Shown here: positions 35,362 to 43,848 of the stretch, in pieces | Numbering within the stretch: position 1 is the first letter of the stretch | How the letters are laid out: each line of letters opens with the position of its first letter | Source of the DNA: Mycobacterium sp. DL | GTDB taxonomy: Bacteria; Actinomycetota; Actinomycetes; Mycobacteriales; Mycobacteriaceae | Length of the DNA stretch: 64,000 nucleotides | Assembly: GCF_039729195.1 (NCBI RefSeq) | Contig: NZ_CP155796.1 | Location: forward strand, 5,394,001 to 5,458,000 | Direction: 5' to 3' | Program-made: the position numbers and the translations under genes | The notes under the pieces: generated by a model | Database searches by the model: none | Told to the model about the DNA's origin: nothing | Seen by the model: the letters and a program-made list of their open reading frames with translations, nothing else

Positions 35362-35378
35362 ATACCAGCGGGTATCTG
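35362..35378. promoter_or_regulatory. ATAC-N6-GTAT operator, AveC/TetR divergon 1
   Basis: ATACCAGCGGGTATCTG contains ATACC-N4-GGTAT (35362-35375), midway between AveC copy 1 (start 35287) and its TetR (start 35421). It closely resembles the site of the second divergon at 37240-37257. Confidence 0.75.
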
Positions 35379-35420
35379 GCTGACCAATGGTTCGAGAAAA
35401 AACTGTGGCAATATTGCGCC

Positions 35421-36023
35421 ATGGTCGAGCCGTGGACTCGGGAGCGGCGCCTCGAGCGCACCCGCTCGCTGCTACTCGATGCCGCAGAGCAGGTATTTGC
35501 CGAAAAGGGCTTCATCCCCGCCACTCTGGACGACATCGCACGGGCGGCCGGCTACTCCAAGGGGGCGATCTACAAGTACTTCGCCACCAAGGAAGAACTC
35601 TTCCTGGCCGCAAGCGACCGGTACTGGCGTCGGTACTTCGACAATTTCGCCGAGATCATGTCGTCCTCGGATCACATCGGCGCTCGCGAACTCGAACACA
35701 TCGGAGAGCGTTGGCGCCAGCTGAGTCGGGACCGCGGCGCCGAGCATTCGGCTCTGGGCCTGGAATTCAACCTCTACCTGATGCGCAACCCGGAGGCCCG
35801 GGAACGGGTGGCCGCCAAACGATCTGAGGTGGTCGACCAGCTGGCCACCTACATCGTCGAGGGCATCGACAGCATCGGCGCCACGCTGCTGATTCCGGCA
35901 AAGACCTTCGCCCACATCATCATCGCCACAACCGACGCGGTCGAGTTGGGCAGCCACCTCGACGACGTCGATCTCTACCAGCCGATCGTGGAGATGTACG
36001 TGTCGGCCGTCAAGATGCCCTGA
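35421..36023 (+). CDS. TetR-family regulator, paralogue 2 of three
   Basis: A 200-residue TetR protein beginning MVEPWTRERRLERTRSLLLD; the recognition region is GYSKGAIYKYFATKEELFL. It is very similar to the protein at 37301 over the full length and clearly related to that at 17637. It is divergent from AveC copy 1 with one operator between them, so it probably represses the AveC-MoxR-VWA operon and itself. Confidence 0.92.
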   Translation: MVEPWTRERRLERTRSLLLDAAEQVFAEKGFIPATLDDIARAAGYSKGAIYKYFATKEELFLAASDRYWRRYFDNFAEIMSSSDHIGARELEHIGERWRQLSRDRGAEHSALGLEFNLYLMRNPEARERVAAKRSEVVDQLATYIVEGIDSIGATLLIPAKTFAHIIIATTDAVELGSHLDDVDLYQPIVEMYVSAVKMP

Positions 36024-36027
36024 CGGA

Positions 36028-37197
36028 TCACCTGCCGGGCTGCTGAATGGGAACGACCGGCGGGATCTCCACTCCCTCCTGGAGTACCAGTTCGCCGTCG
36101 TGGTTGATGAAGCCGGAGTGCTTCGTCGGCAGCGGCAGGTCAGGGTTCGGGCACGGTCGGTCGGTTCCCTCGCCGCAGATGCCGGGGTTGAAGTACGAGC
36201 GCTTCTGTACGTCTTCGGGCCATGGGTCGCCGTGCATGCCGAGCCAGGTCGCGGGGACGTTGTAGAAGAGGAAGAAGCACGCGCTGACACCGCCGAAGAT
36301 CGCCAGGAAGCGGATGAACTGCTGCTTGACGGCTCCGCCACGGATGTTGTCGAGGCCGCGTTCGACCACGGTGCGTCCCCGGTCATCGGTGAAGAAGCGC
36401 AGGCAGCACAGCGCCGCCTGGACTCCGCCCCACATGAGCCCTTCGTAGATGGGCCACTGGTAGTAGGTGCCGGCGTTGAACGACAGCGACTGGATGGCAC
36501 CGGGGTAGGAGTAGAAGCCGATCGGCAGGAGGATGAGCCCCTCCATGATGAAGTCGAAGACGAACGCGATCGCGTAGGTGACCAGGATCAGCCGGAGATT
36601 GCTGATCTCCGGCCAACGATTCTTGATCTTGCGCATGACCCAACACCCGACGATGGTGAGCAGCAGTACGCCGTACATGTAGCCGGGAATGTTGGTCAGC
36701 AACGGTTCGGGCACGGTGTGGCCCGGTTCCTCGTGTGCCACCCAGCCCGGAATGTGCGGCGCCCAGGAACCCCGGTTCCAGAGCCATGCGTTGTACGTGC
36801 ACCAGGTGCTGTAGTAGTTGAGCATCGGGTCCTGGAACATCATCAGGCCCATCGACACCAGCAGCATGCCGTCGAGCGTGATCCGCTTTTCCCGCACCCA
36901 TGGCCGGACGATGAAGAACCAGAGCGCAAACGGCAGTCCGATCCAGAGCACCACCGCATTGGCGATCAGTGGGATCTGCATGTACATCGGCGGCTCGCTC
37001 GGGCCCCCGTCCACCGGCTCGAAGAAGGGCCCGGTGACCCACCGGACGAATACGTAGACGGTGTAGGCCAAAAACACGGTGCCGACCGTCGCCCAGATCT
37101 TGATGGCGTTCGACGAGCGCGGGGTTCCCGCGCCCAGGCCGGCGACACCACTCACTGTTTCGGTGACCGCAGACTTCTTGTTCGACAACTCGCTCAC
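36028..37197 (-). CDS. AveC-like multi-pass membrane protein, copy 2
   Basis: A 389-residue paralogue of the protein at 34124-35287, start GTG 37197. It shares KRITLDGMLLVSMGLMMFQD, YYQWPIYEGLMWGGVQA, FFTDDRGRTVVERGLDNIRG and the C-terminal INHDGELVLQEGVE. Unlike copy 1 it is not followed by MoxR and VWA genes; its stop is four bases from the end of the converging TetR gene. The similarity and shared layout show a tandem duplication of an AveC/TetR unit. Confidence 0.82.
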   Translation of the reverse strand: MSELSNKKSAVTETVSGVAGLGAGTPRSSNAIKIWATVGTVFLAYTVYVFVRWVTGPFFEPVDGGPSEPPMYMQIPLIANAVVLWIGLPFALWFFIVRPWVREKRITLDGMLLVSMGLMMFQDPMLNYYSTWCTYNAWLWNRGSWAPHIPGWVAHEEPGHTVPEPLLTNIPGYMYGVLLLTIVGCWVMRKIKNRWPEISNLRLILVTYAIAFVFDFIMEGLILLPIGFYSYPGAIQSLSFNAGTYYQWPIYEGLMWGGVQAALCCLRFFTDDRGRTVVERGLDNIRGGAVKQQFIRFLAIFGGVSACFFLFYNVPATWLGMHGDPWPEDVQKRSYFNPGICGEGTDRPCPNPDLPLPTKHSGFINHDGELVLQEGVEIPPVVPIQQPGR

Positions 37198-37239
37198 ACG
37201 TCCTCCTGGACCGCCGCGTCCGCACACGGCTCACAGCGA

Positions 37240-37257
37240 AGATACCAGTGAGTATCT
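37240..37257. promoter_or_regulatory. ATAC-N6-GTAT operator, AveC/TetR divergon 2
   Basis: AGATACCAGTGAGTATCT is an inverted repeat with perfect 6-bp arms and a 6-base spacer, midway between AveC copy 2 (start 37197) and its TetR (start 37301). Confidence 0.77.
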
Positions 37258-37300
37258 GAATGTCCAGAGGGTTTCTCAGATTCTGTGGCAGACTTTTGGC

Positions 37301-37939
37301 ATGGTCGAGCGCTGGACGCGGGAACGCCGTCTCGAACACACGCGCTCGCTGCTGGTGGACGCCGCGGAGGATGTGTTCGCGGAAAAGGGTTTCGCCCCGG
37401 CAACTCTCGATGACATCGCGCACGCGGCGGGCTACACCAAGGGCGCCATCTACAAGCACTTCGCCACAAAAGAAGAACTTTTTCTGGCCGTGAGCGACCG
37501 ATACTGGCGCCGCTACTTCGACAACTTCGCCGAGGTGATGTCCTCGGCGGAGCAGGTCGGATCCAACGAACTCGACGAGATCGCGGCGCGGTGGCGGCAA
37601 CTGAGCCGCGACCGCGGCGCCGAACACGCGGCGCTGGGGCACGAGTTCGCGCTCTACCTGCTCCGCAACCCCGATGCGCGGGAGCGTGTGGCAGAGAAGC
37701 GGTCGGAGGTCGTCGAGGCGCTCGCGGCATTCATCGTCGAGGGCATCGACAGGCTCGGTGGCGCGTTGCTGATCGCTCCGCTGACCTTGGCCCGGGTGCT
37801 GGTAGCCACCAGCGATTCCGTCGTGCTGGGCAGCGAACTCGACGACGTCGATCTCTACCGCCCGGTCATCGAGATGTACATGTCGGCGATCAAGCTGCCC
37901 GATAACCCCGGCGATCACCGGCGACAAAAGCTCCGGTGA
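37301..37939 (+). CDS. TetR-family regulator, paralogue 3 of three
   Basis: A 212-residue TetR protein beginning MVERWTRERRLEHTRSLLVD, with GYTKGAIYKHFATKEELFL as recognition region. The ligand-binding part, for example RDRGAEHAALGHEFALYLLR, is also shared with the paralogue at 35421. It has a short extra C-terminal tail (DNPGDHRRQKLR). It probably controls AveC copy 2 and itself. Confidence 0.92.
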   Translation: MVERWTRERRLEHTRSLLVDAAEDVFAEKGFAPATLDDIAHAAGYTKGAIYKHFATKEELFLAVSDRYWRRYFDNFAEVMSSAEQVGSNELDEIAARWRQLSRDRGAEHAALGHEFALYLLRNPDARERVAEKRSEVVEALAAFIVEGIDRLGGALLIAPLTLARVLVATSDSVVLGSELDDVDLYRPVIEMYMSAIKLPDNPGDHRRQKLR

Positions 37940-37961
37940 CCGGCTGGTTCGGGCCGGCGGG

Positions 37962-38741
37962 TCAGCGCTCCGATGCGACGGATTGTGCTCCCGCGCGCCG
38001 GGTCAGGTAGTCGATCTGAAGGTAGATCGCGTAGAGCACCAGCGGTGGCAGCACGATGAACGGCACGTTCTCGGCGATGAATTTGAAACCCAGGCCGTAT
38101 CCGGCCTGGCCGATGTTCTCGAAACCGGCGCCCACCTCGGACAGGAAGTACACCGCGGTGCTGCTCATCAGGACAGCGCAGCCGGCGAATGCGCCCCAGA
38201 GGCAACGGATCCGGGACTCCGTCGACAGATCCACCTTGATCAATCTCGTCCACATGACGAACACGATGGCGCCGGTGATCACGCCGACCACCTCGAGCGC
38301 GAAGATCCACGGATTCCCGCTCACATAACGGGTGTCGGCCAGCGCGTACTGCCACCACAGCCACTTCCAGCCGGGGTCCGTCGTCGGCGTCCACCAGCCC
38401 AGCGGATGGCCGATCAGGAACATCAACTCGTAGCCGATCTGGCTGCATGCCGTGTAGGGCAGGTAGAACAGCGTGAGCTCCGCCGCCTTGTCGAGTCGGG
38501 TTCGGTTCTCGCCCGGTGCGTCCCACAGGATGACGAGCGGAACCAGGATCACCGGCACACCGAAGAGCAGATTGGCGATGACGTCGGCGGTGAGGCTCGG
38601 CGCGATCAGCCCGAACTGCACGCCGATCGTCATCCCCAGGAACACCACCCCGGTCAGCAGCCCGACCCCGAGGTAGATCCGCCCCCGGTGCGGCGCGACC
38701 GGGCGGGCGAAGTTCGGTTCGCGGATCTCCAGTGTCGTCAT
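37962..38741 (-). CDS. EXPERA/emopamil-binding-like membrane protein
   Basis: A 259-residue membrane protein with about six hydrophobic segments. Residues 128-205 (LWWQYALADTRY, FALEVVGVITG, TAVYFLSEV) and the C-terminal ENVPFIVLPPLVLYAIYLQI resemble, by my recollection, the EXPERA domain of emopamil-binding protein, the sterol delta8-delta7 isomerase. Acidic residues E105 and E150 fall where that enzyme has catalytic glutamates; the positions of its active-site histidine and tryptophan appear to be Q101 and F228. It is encoded four bases after the ALDH gene. A sterol or terpenoid isomerase or binding role is inference. Confidence 0.65.
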   Translation of the reverse strand: MTTLEIREPNFARPVAPHRGRIYLGVGLLTGVVFLGMTIGVQFGLIAPSLTADVIANLLFGVPVILVPLVILWDAPGENRTRLDKAAELTLFYLPYTACSQIGYELMFLIGHPLGWWTPTTDPGWKWLWWQYALADTRYVSGNPWIFALEVVGVITGAIVFVMWTRLIKVDLSTESRIRCLWGAFAGCAVLMSSTAVYFLSEVGAGFENIGQAGYGLGFKFIAENVPFIVLPPLVLYAIYLQIDYLTRRAGAQSVASER

Positions 38742-38745
38742 AGTG

Positions 38746-40227
38746 TCACGCTCCCTTTCCGGCGGCTGCGGTAGCCGGATCCTGGCTGCCCGCAACAGAT
38801 ATCGATTTGCTGTCGGTGTAGCCGTCGATGCCCTCGGAGCCGAGTTCTCGCCCGTATCCGCTCTTCTTCACCCCGCCGAACGGGGCGAACGGGTCCATCG
38901 TGTAGCCCTGGTTGACGCCGAACGTGCCGGTGCGGATCGCGGCGGCGACGGCCAGTCCGCGGTCGAGGTCTGCGGTGAACACGGATCCGGCCAGGCCGTA
39001 GTCCGAATCGTTGGCGATGTCCACCGCCTCGTCCTGGTCGTCGTAGGCGATGACGGTCAGCACCGGACCGAAGATCTCCTCGCGGGCGATCGCCATGGAG
39101 TTGTCCGCCTGGTCGAACAGCGTCGGCTTGACGTACCACCCCCGATCGCAGCCGTCGGGCATGCCACTGCCGCCGGTCACGATGCGGGCGCCGTCGCGCA
39201 CGCCCCGCTCCAGGTAGCCGGCGACCCGCTGCTGTTGCCGCTGCGCGACAAGAGGCCCGACCTGAGTGCTGCCGTCGGTAGGGTCCCCGACGATGAGCGA
39301 ACTCACCTCCGCCGCCAGCGCGTCGGTGAATTCGGCTGCGCGGGTTCGCGGCACGAGGATGCGTGTCAGCGCATTGCAGATCTGGCCGCTGTTGCTCAGG
39401 CTGGCCGAGCGCACGCCGGTCGCGACGGTGGTCGGATCCGCGTCGTCAAGGACAATCGCGGCGGACTTCCCGCCGAGTTCGAGGCTGACCCGGCGCAGGT
39501 CGGCGGCGCACGCCGCGGCGACAGCTCGGCCCGCGGCCGTCGAACCGGTGAACGACACCTTGTCCACGCCCGGGTGTCTGACCAGATGGTCGCCGACGGC
39601 ACCGTCGCCGGGCAGCACGCTCACGACGCCGGGTGGCAACTCTGATTCTGCGATGAGCTCGGCGAGCAGCAGCGCGTTGAGCGGCGACTCGGGTGCCGGT
39701 TTGAGGATCACGGTGCAGCCGGCCAGCAGCGCGGGAACCAGCTTCGCGACGATCAGGAACTGCGGCATGTTCCACGGGACGATGGCCGCGACGACGCCGA
39801 CCGGCTGGCGCAGGATCGTGATGTCAGAGCCGTAGCGCCCGGGCCGCGCCTCCTGCCATGGATATGACTGCGCCACATCGCAGAACGCGTTCATCATCGT
39901 CCACGGCAGTGCTACCTGCGCACGCTGCGCGAAGCTGATCGGCGCGCCGATCTCGGAGGTGATCAGTGCCGCCATGTCGGCCCGGCGGCCACCGTAGATC
40001 TCGGCGAGCCCGCGCACCGCGTCGATGCGTTCGGTTGGGGTGGTCCTGGGCCACGACCCGTCGTCGAACGCGGTTCGTGCGGACTGCACCGCCACGTCCA
40101 CGTCGGCCGGTGCGGCGGCGGCCACCTGCGCGACGCGCATCTCGGTGTGGGGCGAGACGATCTCGATGCGCTGATCGGTGCTGGGCTTGCACCATGCACC
40201 GCCGATGAACAGCTCGTCGTAACGCAC
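38746..40227 (-). CDS. Aldehyde dehydrogenase
   Basis: A 493-residue NAD(P)-dependent aldehyde dehydrogenase with VPWNMP (150-155), FTGST (226-230), the general base E250 in LELGGKS and the nucleophile C284 in SGQICNA. It would oxidise an aldehyde to the acid before CoA activation. It heads a two-gene operon with the EXPERA protein and is divergent from Rieske B. Confidence 0.95.
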   Translation of the reverse strand: MRYDELFIGGAWCKPSTDQRIEIVSPHTEMRVAQVAAAAPADVDVAVQSARTAFDDGSWPRTTPTERIDAVRGLAEIYGGRRADMAALITSEIGAPISFAQRAQVALPWTMMNAFCDVAQSYPWQEARPGRYGSDITILRQPVGVVAAIVPWNMPQFLIVAKLVPALLAGCTVILKPAPESPLNALLLAELIAESELPPGVVSVLPGDGAVGDHLVRHPGVDKVSFTGSTAAGRAVAAACAADLRRVSLELGGKSAAIVLDDADPTTVATGVRSASLSNSGQICNALTRILVPRTRAAEFTDALAAEVSSLIVGDPTDGSTQVGPLVAQRQQQRVAGYLERGVRDGARIVTGGSGMPDGCDRGWYVKPTLFDQADNSMAIAREEIFGPVLTVIAYDDQDEAVDIANDSDYGLAGSVFTADLDRGLAVAAAIRTGTFGVNQGYTMDPFAPFGGVKKSGYGRELGSEGIDGYTDSKSISVAGSQDPATAAAGKGA

Positions 40228-40262
40228 GCCGCCTGACTCCGTCCTGACGTTTCGTTCAATAT

Positions 40263-40305
40263 CAACTACTTGCGATTGCTTCGGGAAGCATATACCGTCG
40301 ACGGT
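40263..40305. promoter_or_regulatory. Divergent ALDH/Rieske B promoter: CAACTACTTG plus 12-bp palindrome
   Basis: CAACTACTTG at 40263-40272 differs at one base from the CAAGTACTTG operators near the MarR gene. At 40294-40305 ACCGTCGACGGT is a perfect 12-bp palindrome, just after TATA. These are the only symmetric elements I see in the 196-bp gap; either could be an operator. Confidence 0.45.
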
Positions 40306-40423
40306 GCCGTCTCCTCCGAAATGGCGAAAAGGCAGCTGCGCGTGCTTGTTTGCCTGAGAGACTCGTCCCGGCGCTTCGCGAGCGGGCGGCCCCGGCAGTG
40401 ATTGCAGTCAACAGGAGACGACG

Positions 40424-41701
40424 ATGGCCCGATTTCCGAAACCGCCAGAAGGCAGCTGGACTCAGCACTACCCGCAGCTGGGGACGGGGCCGGTGTCCTA
40501 CGAGGACTCGATCGACCCGGAGTTCTACGAAGTCGAACGCAAGGCGGTCTTCAAGCGCGCTTGGCTGAATGTGGGCCGCGTCGAGCAGATCCCGCGCAAA
40601 GGCAGTTACTTCACCAAGGAACTCAAGGTCGCCAACACCTCGATCATCGTGGTGCGGACCGCCAGTGGTGAGGTGAAGGCGTACCACAACATCTGCAGGC
40701 ACCGCGGCAACAAACTGGTGTGGAACGACATGCCGCTCGAGGAGACCAGCGGCGTCTGCAGGCAGTTCACCTGCAAGTACCACGCATGGCGCTACGACCT
40801 GGACGGCAACCTGACGTTCCTGCAGCAGGAGGGCGAGTTCTTCGATCTCGACAAGAGCCGCTACGGCCTGGTGGCGGTGCACTGCGACGTCTGGGAAGGC
40901 TTCATCTTCGTCAACTTCGCACCAGAACCGGAGCAGACGCTGCGGGACTTCCTCGGACCGATGATCACCGATCTCGAAGGCTATCCCTTCGACCAGATGA
41001 CCTCGCGCTTCTACTACCGCTCCGAGGTCAAGGCCAACTGGAAGCTCTACATGGACGCGTTCCAGGAGTTCTACCACGCACCGGTACTGCATGCGAACCA
41101 GTCGCCGACCGCCTACTCGAAGGCCGCCGCGGAAGCCGGATTCGAGGCACCGCACTACCGCATCGAAGGACCGCACCGCCTGGTCAGCACCTCGGGTGTG
41201 CGGGCCTGGGAGATGGCCGACGAGATGCGCAAGCCGATCGAGGACATCTGCCAGAGCGGCCTCTTCGGACCCTGGGACAAGCCGGATCTGGGGGAGATGC
41301 CGGCCGGCCTCAACCCGGCGAAGTGTGACCCGTGGGGCCTGGACTCGTTCCAGCTGTTCCCGAACTTCGTCATCCTGTTCTGGGGGCAGGGCTGGTATCT
41401 GACCTACCACTACTGGCCGACCTCGCACAACACCCACATCTTCGAGGGCACTGTGTACTTCCCACAGCCGCGCACCCCGCGGGAACGCATCGCCCAGGAA
41501 CTGGCCGCGGTGTCGTTCAAGGAGTACGGGCTGCAGGACGCCAACACGCTGGAGGCCACCCAGACGATGGTCGAGTCGCGCGTGCTCGAGAACTTCGTGC
41601 TCTGCGATCAGGAGGTGCTGATCCGCCACCTGCACAAGGAGACCGCCGCGTGGGTCGAGGACTACCAGCGAAAGACCCAGCACGTCGGACAGGGGGTGTG
41701 A
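40424..41701 (+). CDS. Rieske non-heme iron oxygenase, catalytic subunit (B)
   Basis: A 425-residue alpha-type subunit closely related to Rieske A and C. Cluster ligands are C91-x-H93 and C117-x2-H120; iron ligands H218 and H223 in DAFQEFYHAPVLH. It heads module B: small partner, altered amidohydrolase, MarR. Its stop is two bases from the small-partner start. The reductase for it is probably the FAD/2Fe-2S protein at 43893. Confidence 0.94.
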   Translation: MARFPKPPEGSWTQHYPQLGTGPVSYEDSIDPEFYEVERKAVFKRAWLNVGRVEQIPRKGSYFTKELKVANTSIIVVRTASGEVKAYHNICRHRGNKLVWNDMPLEETSGVCRQFTCKYHAWRYDLDGNLTFLQQEGEFFDLDKSRYGLVAVHCDVWEGFIFVNFAPEPEQTLRDFLGPMITDLEGYPFDQMTSRFYYRSEVKANWKLYMDAFQEFYHAPVLHANQSPTAYSKAAAEAGFEAPHYRIEGPHRLVSTSGVRAWEMADEMRKPIEDICQSGLFGPWDKPDLGEMPAGLNPAKCDPWGLDSFQLFPNFVILFWGQGWYLTYHYWPTSHNTHIFEGTVYFPQPRTPRERIAQELAAVSFKEYGLQDANTLEATQTMVESRVLENFVLCDQEVLIRHLHKETAAWVEDYQRKTQHVGQGV

Positions 41702-41703
41702 CC

Positions 41704-42045
41704 GTGGCCGACACAGCGACAGCCAAACTGCCGCCCGAATTCGCCGACCTGGAGCAGTATTCCGACTGGTGTCTCGGCACCGAGCAGGAGCGGTACGCCA
41801 AACGCCTCGGCACGTCGATGCGGGAGATGCAGGCCTTCTACGACGCGATCACCGCACGCGCCGAGGAGGCGATCTCGTACTGCGACAAGTTCAGCCTCGA
41901 GGATCTGCCCGACGACGTACTCAACCTCATGCACCTGCTGTACTCGATGATCCAGGTGTCGTTCCCGGTCGAGTGCTGGAAGCAGCCGAAGGTGCCCGAC
42001 TCGGGTGCGACCACGCTCGACTGCGTCGCCGAACCGATTCCGTGA
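41704..42045 (+). CDS. Rieske-linked small partner protein (unknown family), copy B
   Basis: A 113-residue protein starting at GTG 41704 directly after Rieske B. It contains LPPEFADLEQYSDWCLGTEQ, ERYAKRL, YCDKFSLEDLPDDVLNLMHL and SMIQVSFPVECWKQPKVPDS, aligning with copy A (5225) without large gaps. It is predicted soluble and helical, with no cofactor motif. The GTGA overlap with the amidohydrolase gene ties all three products together. Confidence 0.85.
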   Translation: MADTATAKLPPEFADLEQYSDWCLGTEQERYAKRLGTSMREMQAFYDAITARAEEAISYCDKFSLEDLPDDVLNLMHLLYSMIQVSFPVECWKQPKVPDSGATTLDCVAEPIP

Positions 42046-43319
42046 CCCACCACGGCTCGTCCGACCCGGCATCGGGTGCGGCCACCACCGTCCTGCGGGC
42101 GGCACGCTGGGCCGACGTCGAGGCCGGCGAGGTGCGCTCGCCCGCGGTGGTGGTGATCGAGGGCAACCGGATCACCGGGGTGAATCCTGCTGTGATTCCG
42201 GAGAATCCGGCCCAGGACATCGATCTGGGCGACGTCACGCTGCTGCCTGGGTTGATGGACATGGAGCTCAACCTGCTCATCGGTGGACCCGGTGGTCCCG
42301 AGGGGTTACCCAGCCCGATGCACGGTGTGCAGGACGACCCCGCATACCGAACGCTGCGCGGTGCGGTCAACGCGCGCACCACGCTCGAGGCCGGCTTCAC
42401 GACCGTGCGCAACCTGGGCCTGATGGTCAAGACCGGCGGCTACCTCCTCGACGTGGCGTTGCAGCGCGCAATCGACCAGGGCTGGCACGTCGGGCCGCGG
42501 ATCGTCCCGGCGGGGCATGCGGTGACGCCCTACGGCGGGCACCTCGACCCAACGGTGTTCCAGCGGCTCGCCCCGGGCATCATGCCGCTGTCGGTCGCCG
42601 AGGGAATCGCCAACGGCGTCGACGACGTGCGTACCTGTGTGCGCTATCAGGTCCGGCACGGCGCCAAGCTCATCAAGGTTTCCGCGTCGGGCGGGGTCAT
42701 GTCGCACAGCACTGCGCCCGGCGCGCAGCAGTACTCGGATGACGAGTTCGCGGCCATCGCCGACGAAGCGCATCGAGCCGGTGTGCGGGTGGCCGCGCAC
42801 GCCGTGGGGGACAGCGCGATTCGCGCGTGCATCCGGGCCGGCATCGACTGTATCGAGCACGGCTTCCTCGCGACCGACGAGACGATCCAGATGATGGTCG
42901 ACCATGGAACGTTTCTGGTGTCGACCACCTACCTCACCGAGGCCATGGCGGTCGACCGCATCGCACCCGAGCTGCGCCGCAAGGCCGAGGAGGTCTTTCC
43001 CCGGGCGCAGGCGATGCTGCCGAAGGCGATCGCGGCGGGTGTGCGGATCGCCTGTGGAACCGACGCGCCCGCGGTGCCGCACGGACAGAACGCCAAGGAG
43101 TTGTGCGCACTGGTCGCACGGGGCATGACTCCGATGCAGGCGTTGCGGGCGGCGACGATCACCAGTGCCGAGCTCATCGAAGCCGATGACGAGCTCGGCC
43201 GGCTGGCGCCGGGCTACCTGGCCGACGTCATCGCGGTGGCGGGAGATCCGTCGCAGGACATCGCGGCCACCCTCGACGTGAGGTTCGTGATGAAGGACGG
43301 CGCGATCTACAAGCACTAA
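42042..43319 (+). CDS. Amidohydrolase with altered first metal motif, module B
   Basis: A 425-residue homologue of the module A amidohydrolase. Strand 1 reads PGLMDMELN (residues 69-77), with E75 and N77 in place of the HxH ligands, the same change as in copy A. Later metal-site segments persist (GAKLIKVSASGGVMSHS, AHAVGDSAIRACIRAGIDCI, CGTDAPAVPHG). The conserved substitution in two separately placed copies argues for a selected change, not decay. Start GTG 42042 overlaps the small-partner stop. Confidence 0.86.
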   Translation: MTHHGSSDPASGAATTVLRAARWADVEAGEVRSPAVVVIEGNRITGVNPAVIPENPAQDIDLGDVTLLPGLMDMELNLLIGGPGGPEGLPSPMHGVQDDPAYRTLRGAVNARTTLEAGFTTVRNLGLMVKTGGYLLDVALQRAIDQGWHVGPRIVPAGHAVTPYGGHLDPTVFQRLAPGIMPLSVAEGIANGVDDVRTCVRYQVRHGAKLIKVSASGGVMSHSTAPGAQQYSDDEFAAIADEAHRAGVRVAAHAVGDSAIRACIRAGIDCIEHGFLATDETIQMMVDHGTFLVSTTYLTEAMAVDRIAPELRRKAEEVFPRAQAMLPKAIAAGVRIACGTDAPAVPHGQNAKELCALVARGMTPMQALRAATITSAELIEADDELGRLAPGYLADVIAVAGDPSQDIAATLDVRFVMKDGAIYKH

Positions 43320-43341
43320 CGTCACAGGTGTGGAGGCGCAC

Positions 43342-43818
43342 ATGAACAGCGACGCGGAGCCGGGTATCGAGCTCACGGACAACATCTTGTGGCTGCTCAA
43401 GCAGGCCTTCTACTTCACGCTGACGACAGTGAACGAGGCGGTCAGCGAGCACGGCGTGAGCACCGCCCAGATCGGTGTGCTGCGGCAGCTGTCCAACGAG
43501 CCGGGACTCTCCGGGGCCGAGCTCGCCCGCCGGCTGCTGATCAGCCCGCAGGGTGTGCAACTCGCCCTGACCGCGCTCGAGCGGCGAAATCTGGTCCAGC
43601 GCAAGCAGGACCCGCAGCACGGCCGGATCCTGCAGGCGTACCTCACCGACCAGGGGCGCAAGGTCGCGGGCGCCGTGGTCCACGATGCGATCGCCGCTCA
43701 CGACAAGGTCTTCGGCGTCCTGAGCAAGGACGAGCAGAAGACATTGCGCGAGCTGCTGGGCAGGGTGGTCGAGCAGGGCACCGGTCACGAGCTGTTCGCA
43801 GACCACGTCGACAACTGA
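43342..43818 (+). CDS. MarR-family transcriptional regulator
   Basis: A 158-residue winged-helix regulator; ATG 43342 is preceded by GGAGG seven bases upstream, better than the GTG at 43330. The helix-turn-helix and wing are LSGAELARRLLISPQGVQLA, then ALERRNLVQRKQDPQHGRI. It is the last gene of module B. Two CAAGTACTTG palindromes lie just downstream, before the reductase gene, and related sites lie before Rieske B and between 29579 and 29637, which makes it a candidate regulator of these promoters. Confidence 0.9.
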   Translation: MNSDAEPGIELTDNILWLLKQAFYFTLTTVNEAVSEHGVSTAQIGVLRQLSNEPGLSGAELARRLLISPQGVQLALTALERRNLVQRKQDPQHGRILQAYLTDQGRKVAGAVVHDAIAAHDKVFGVLSKDEQKTLRELLGRVVEQGTGHELFADHVDN

Positions 43819-43848
43819 CGCAGACCCATCCGCCGAATCCGGGCATGA

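Noticed and set aside
33743..35383. 546-codon plus-strand open frame opposite MoxR and AveC genes
   Set aside because: Spans two well-supported genes on the other strand and shows no domain.
34124..37939. AveC-like genes as evidence of a polyketide biosynthesis cluster
   Set aside because: No polyketide synthase, acyl carrier protein or tailoring set is present; the surroundings are catabolic.
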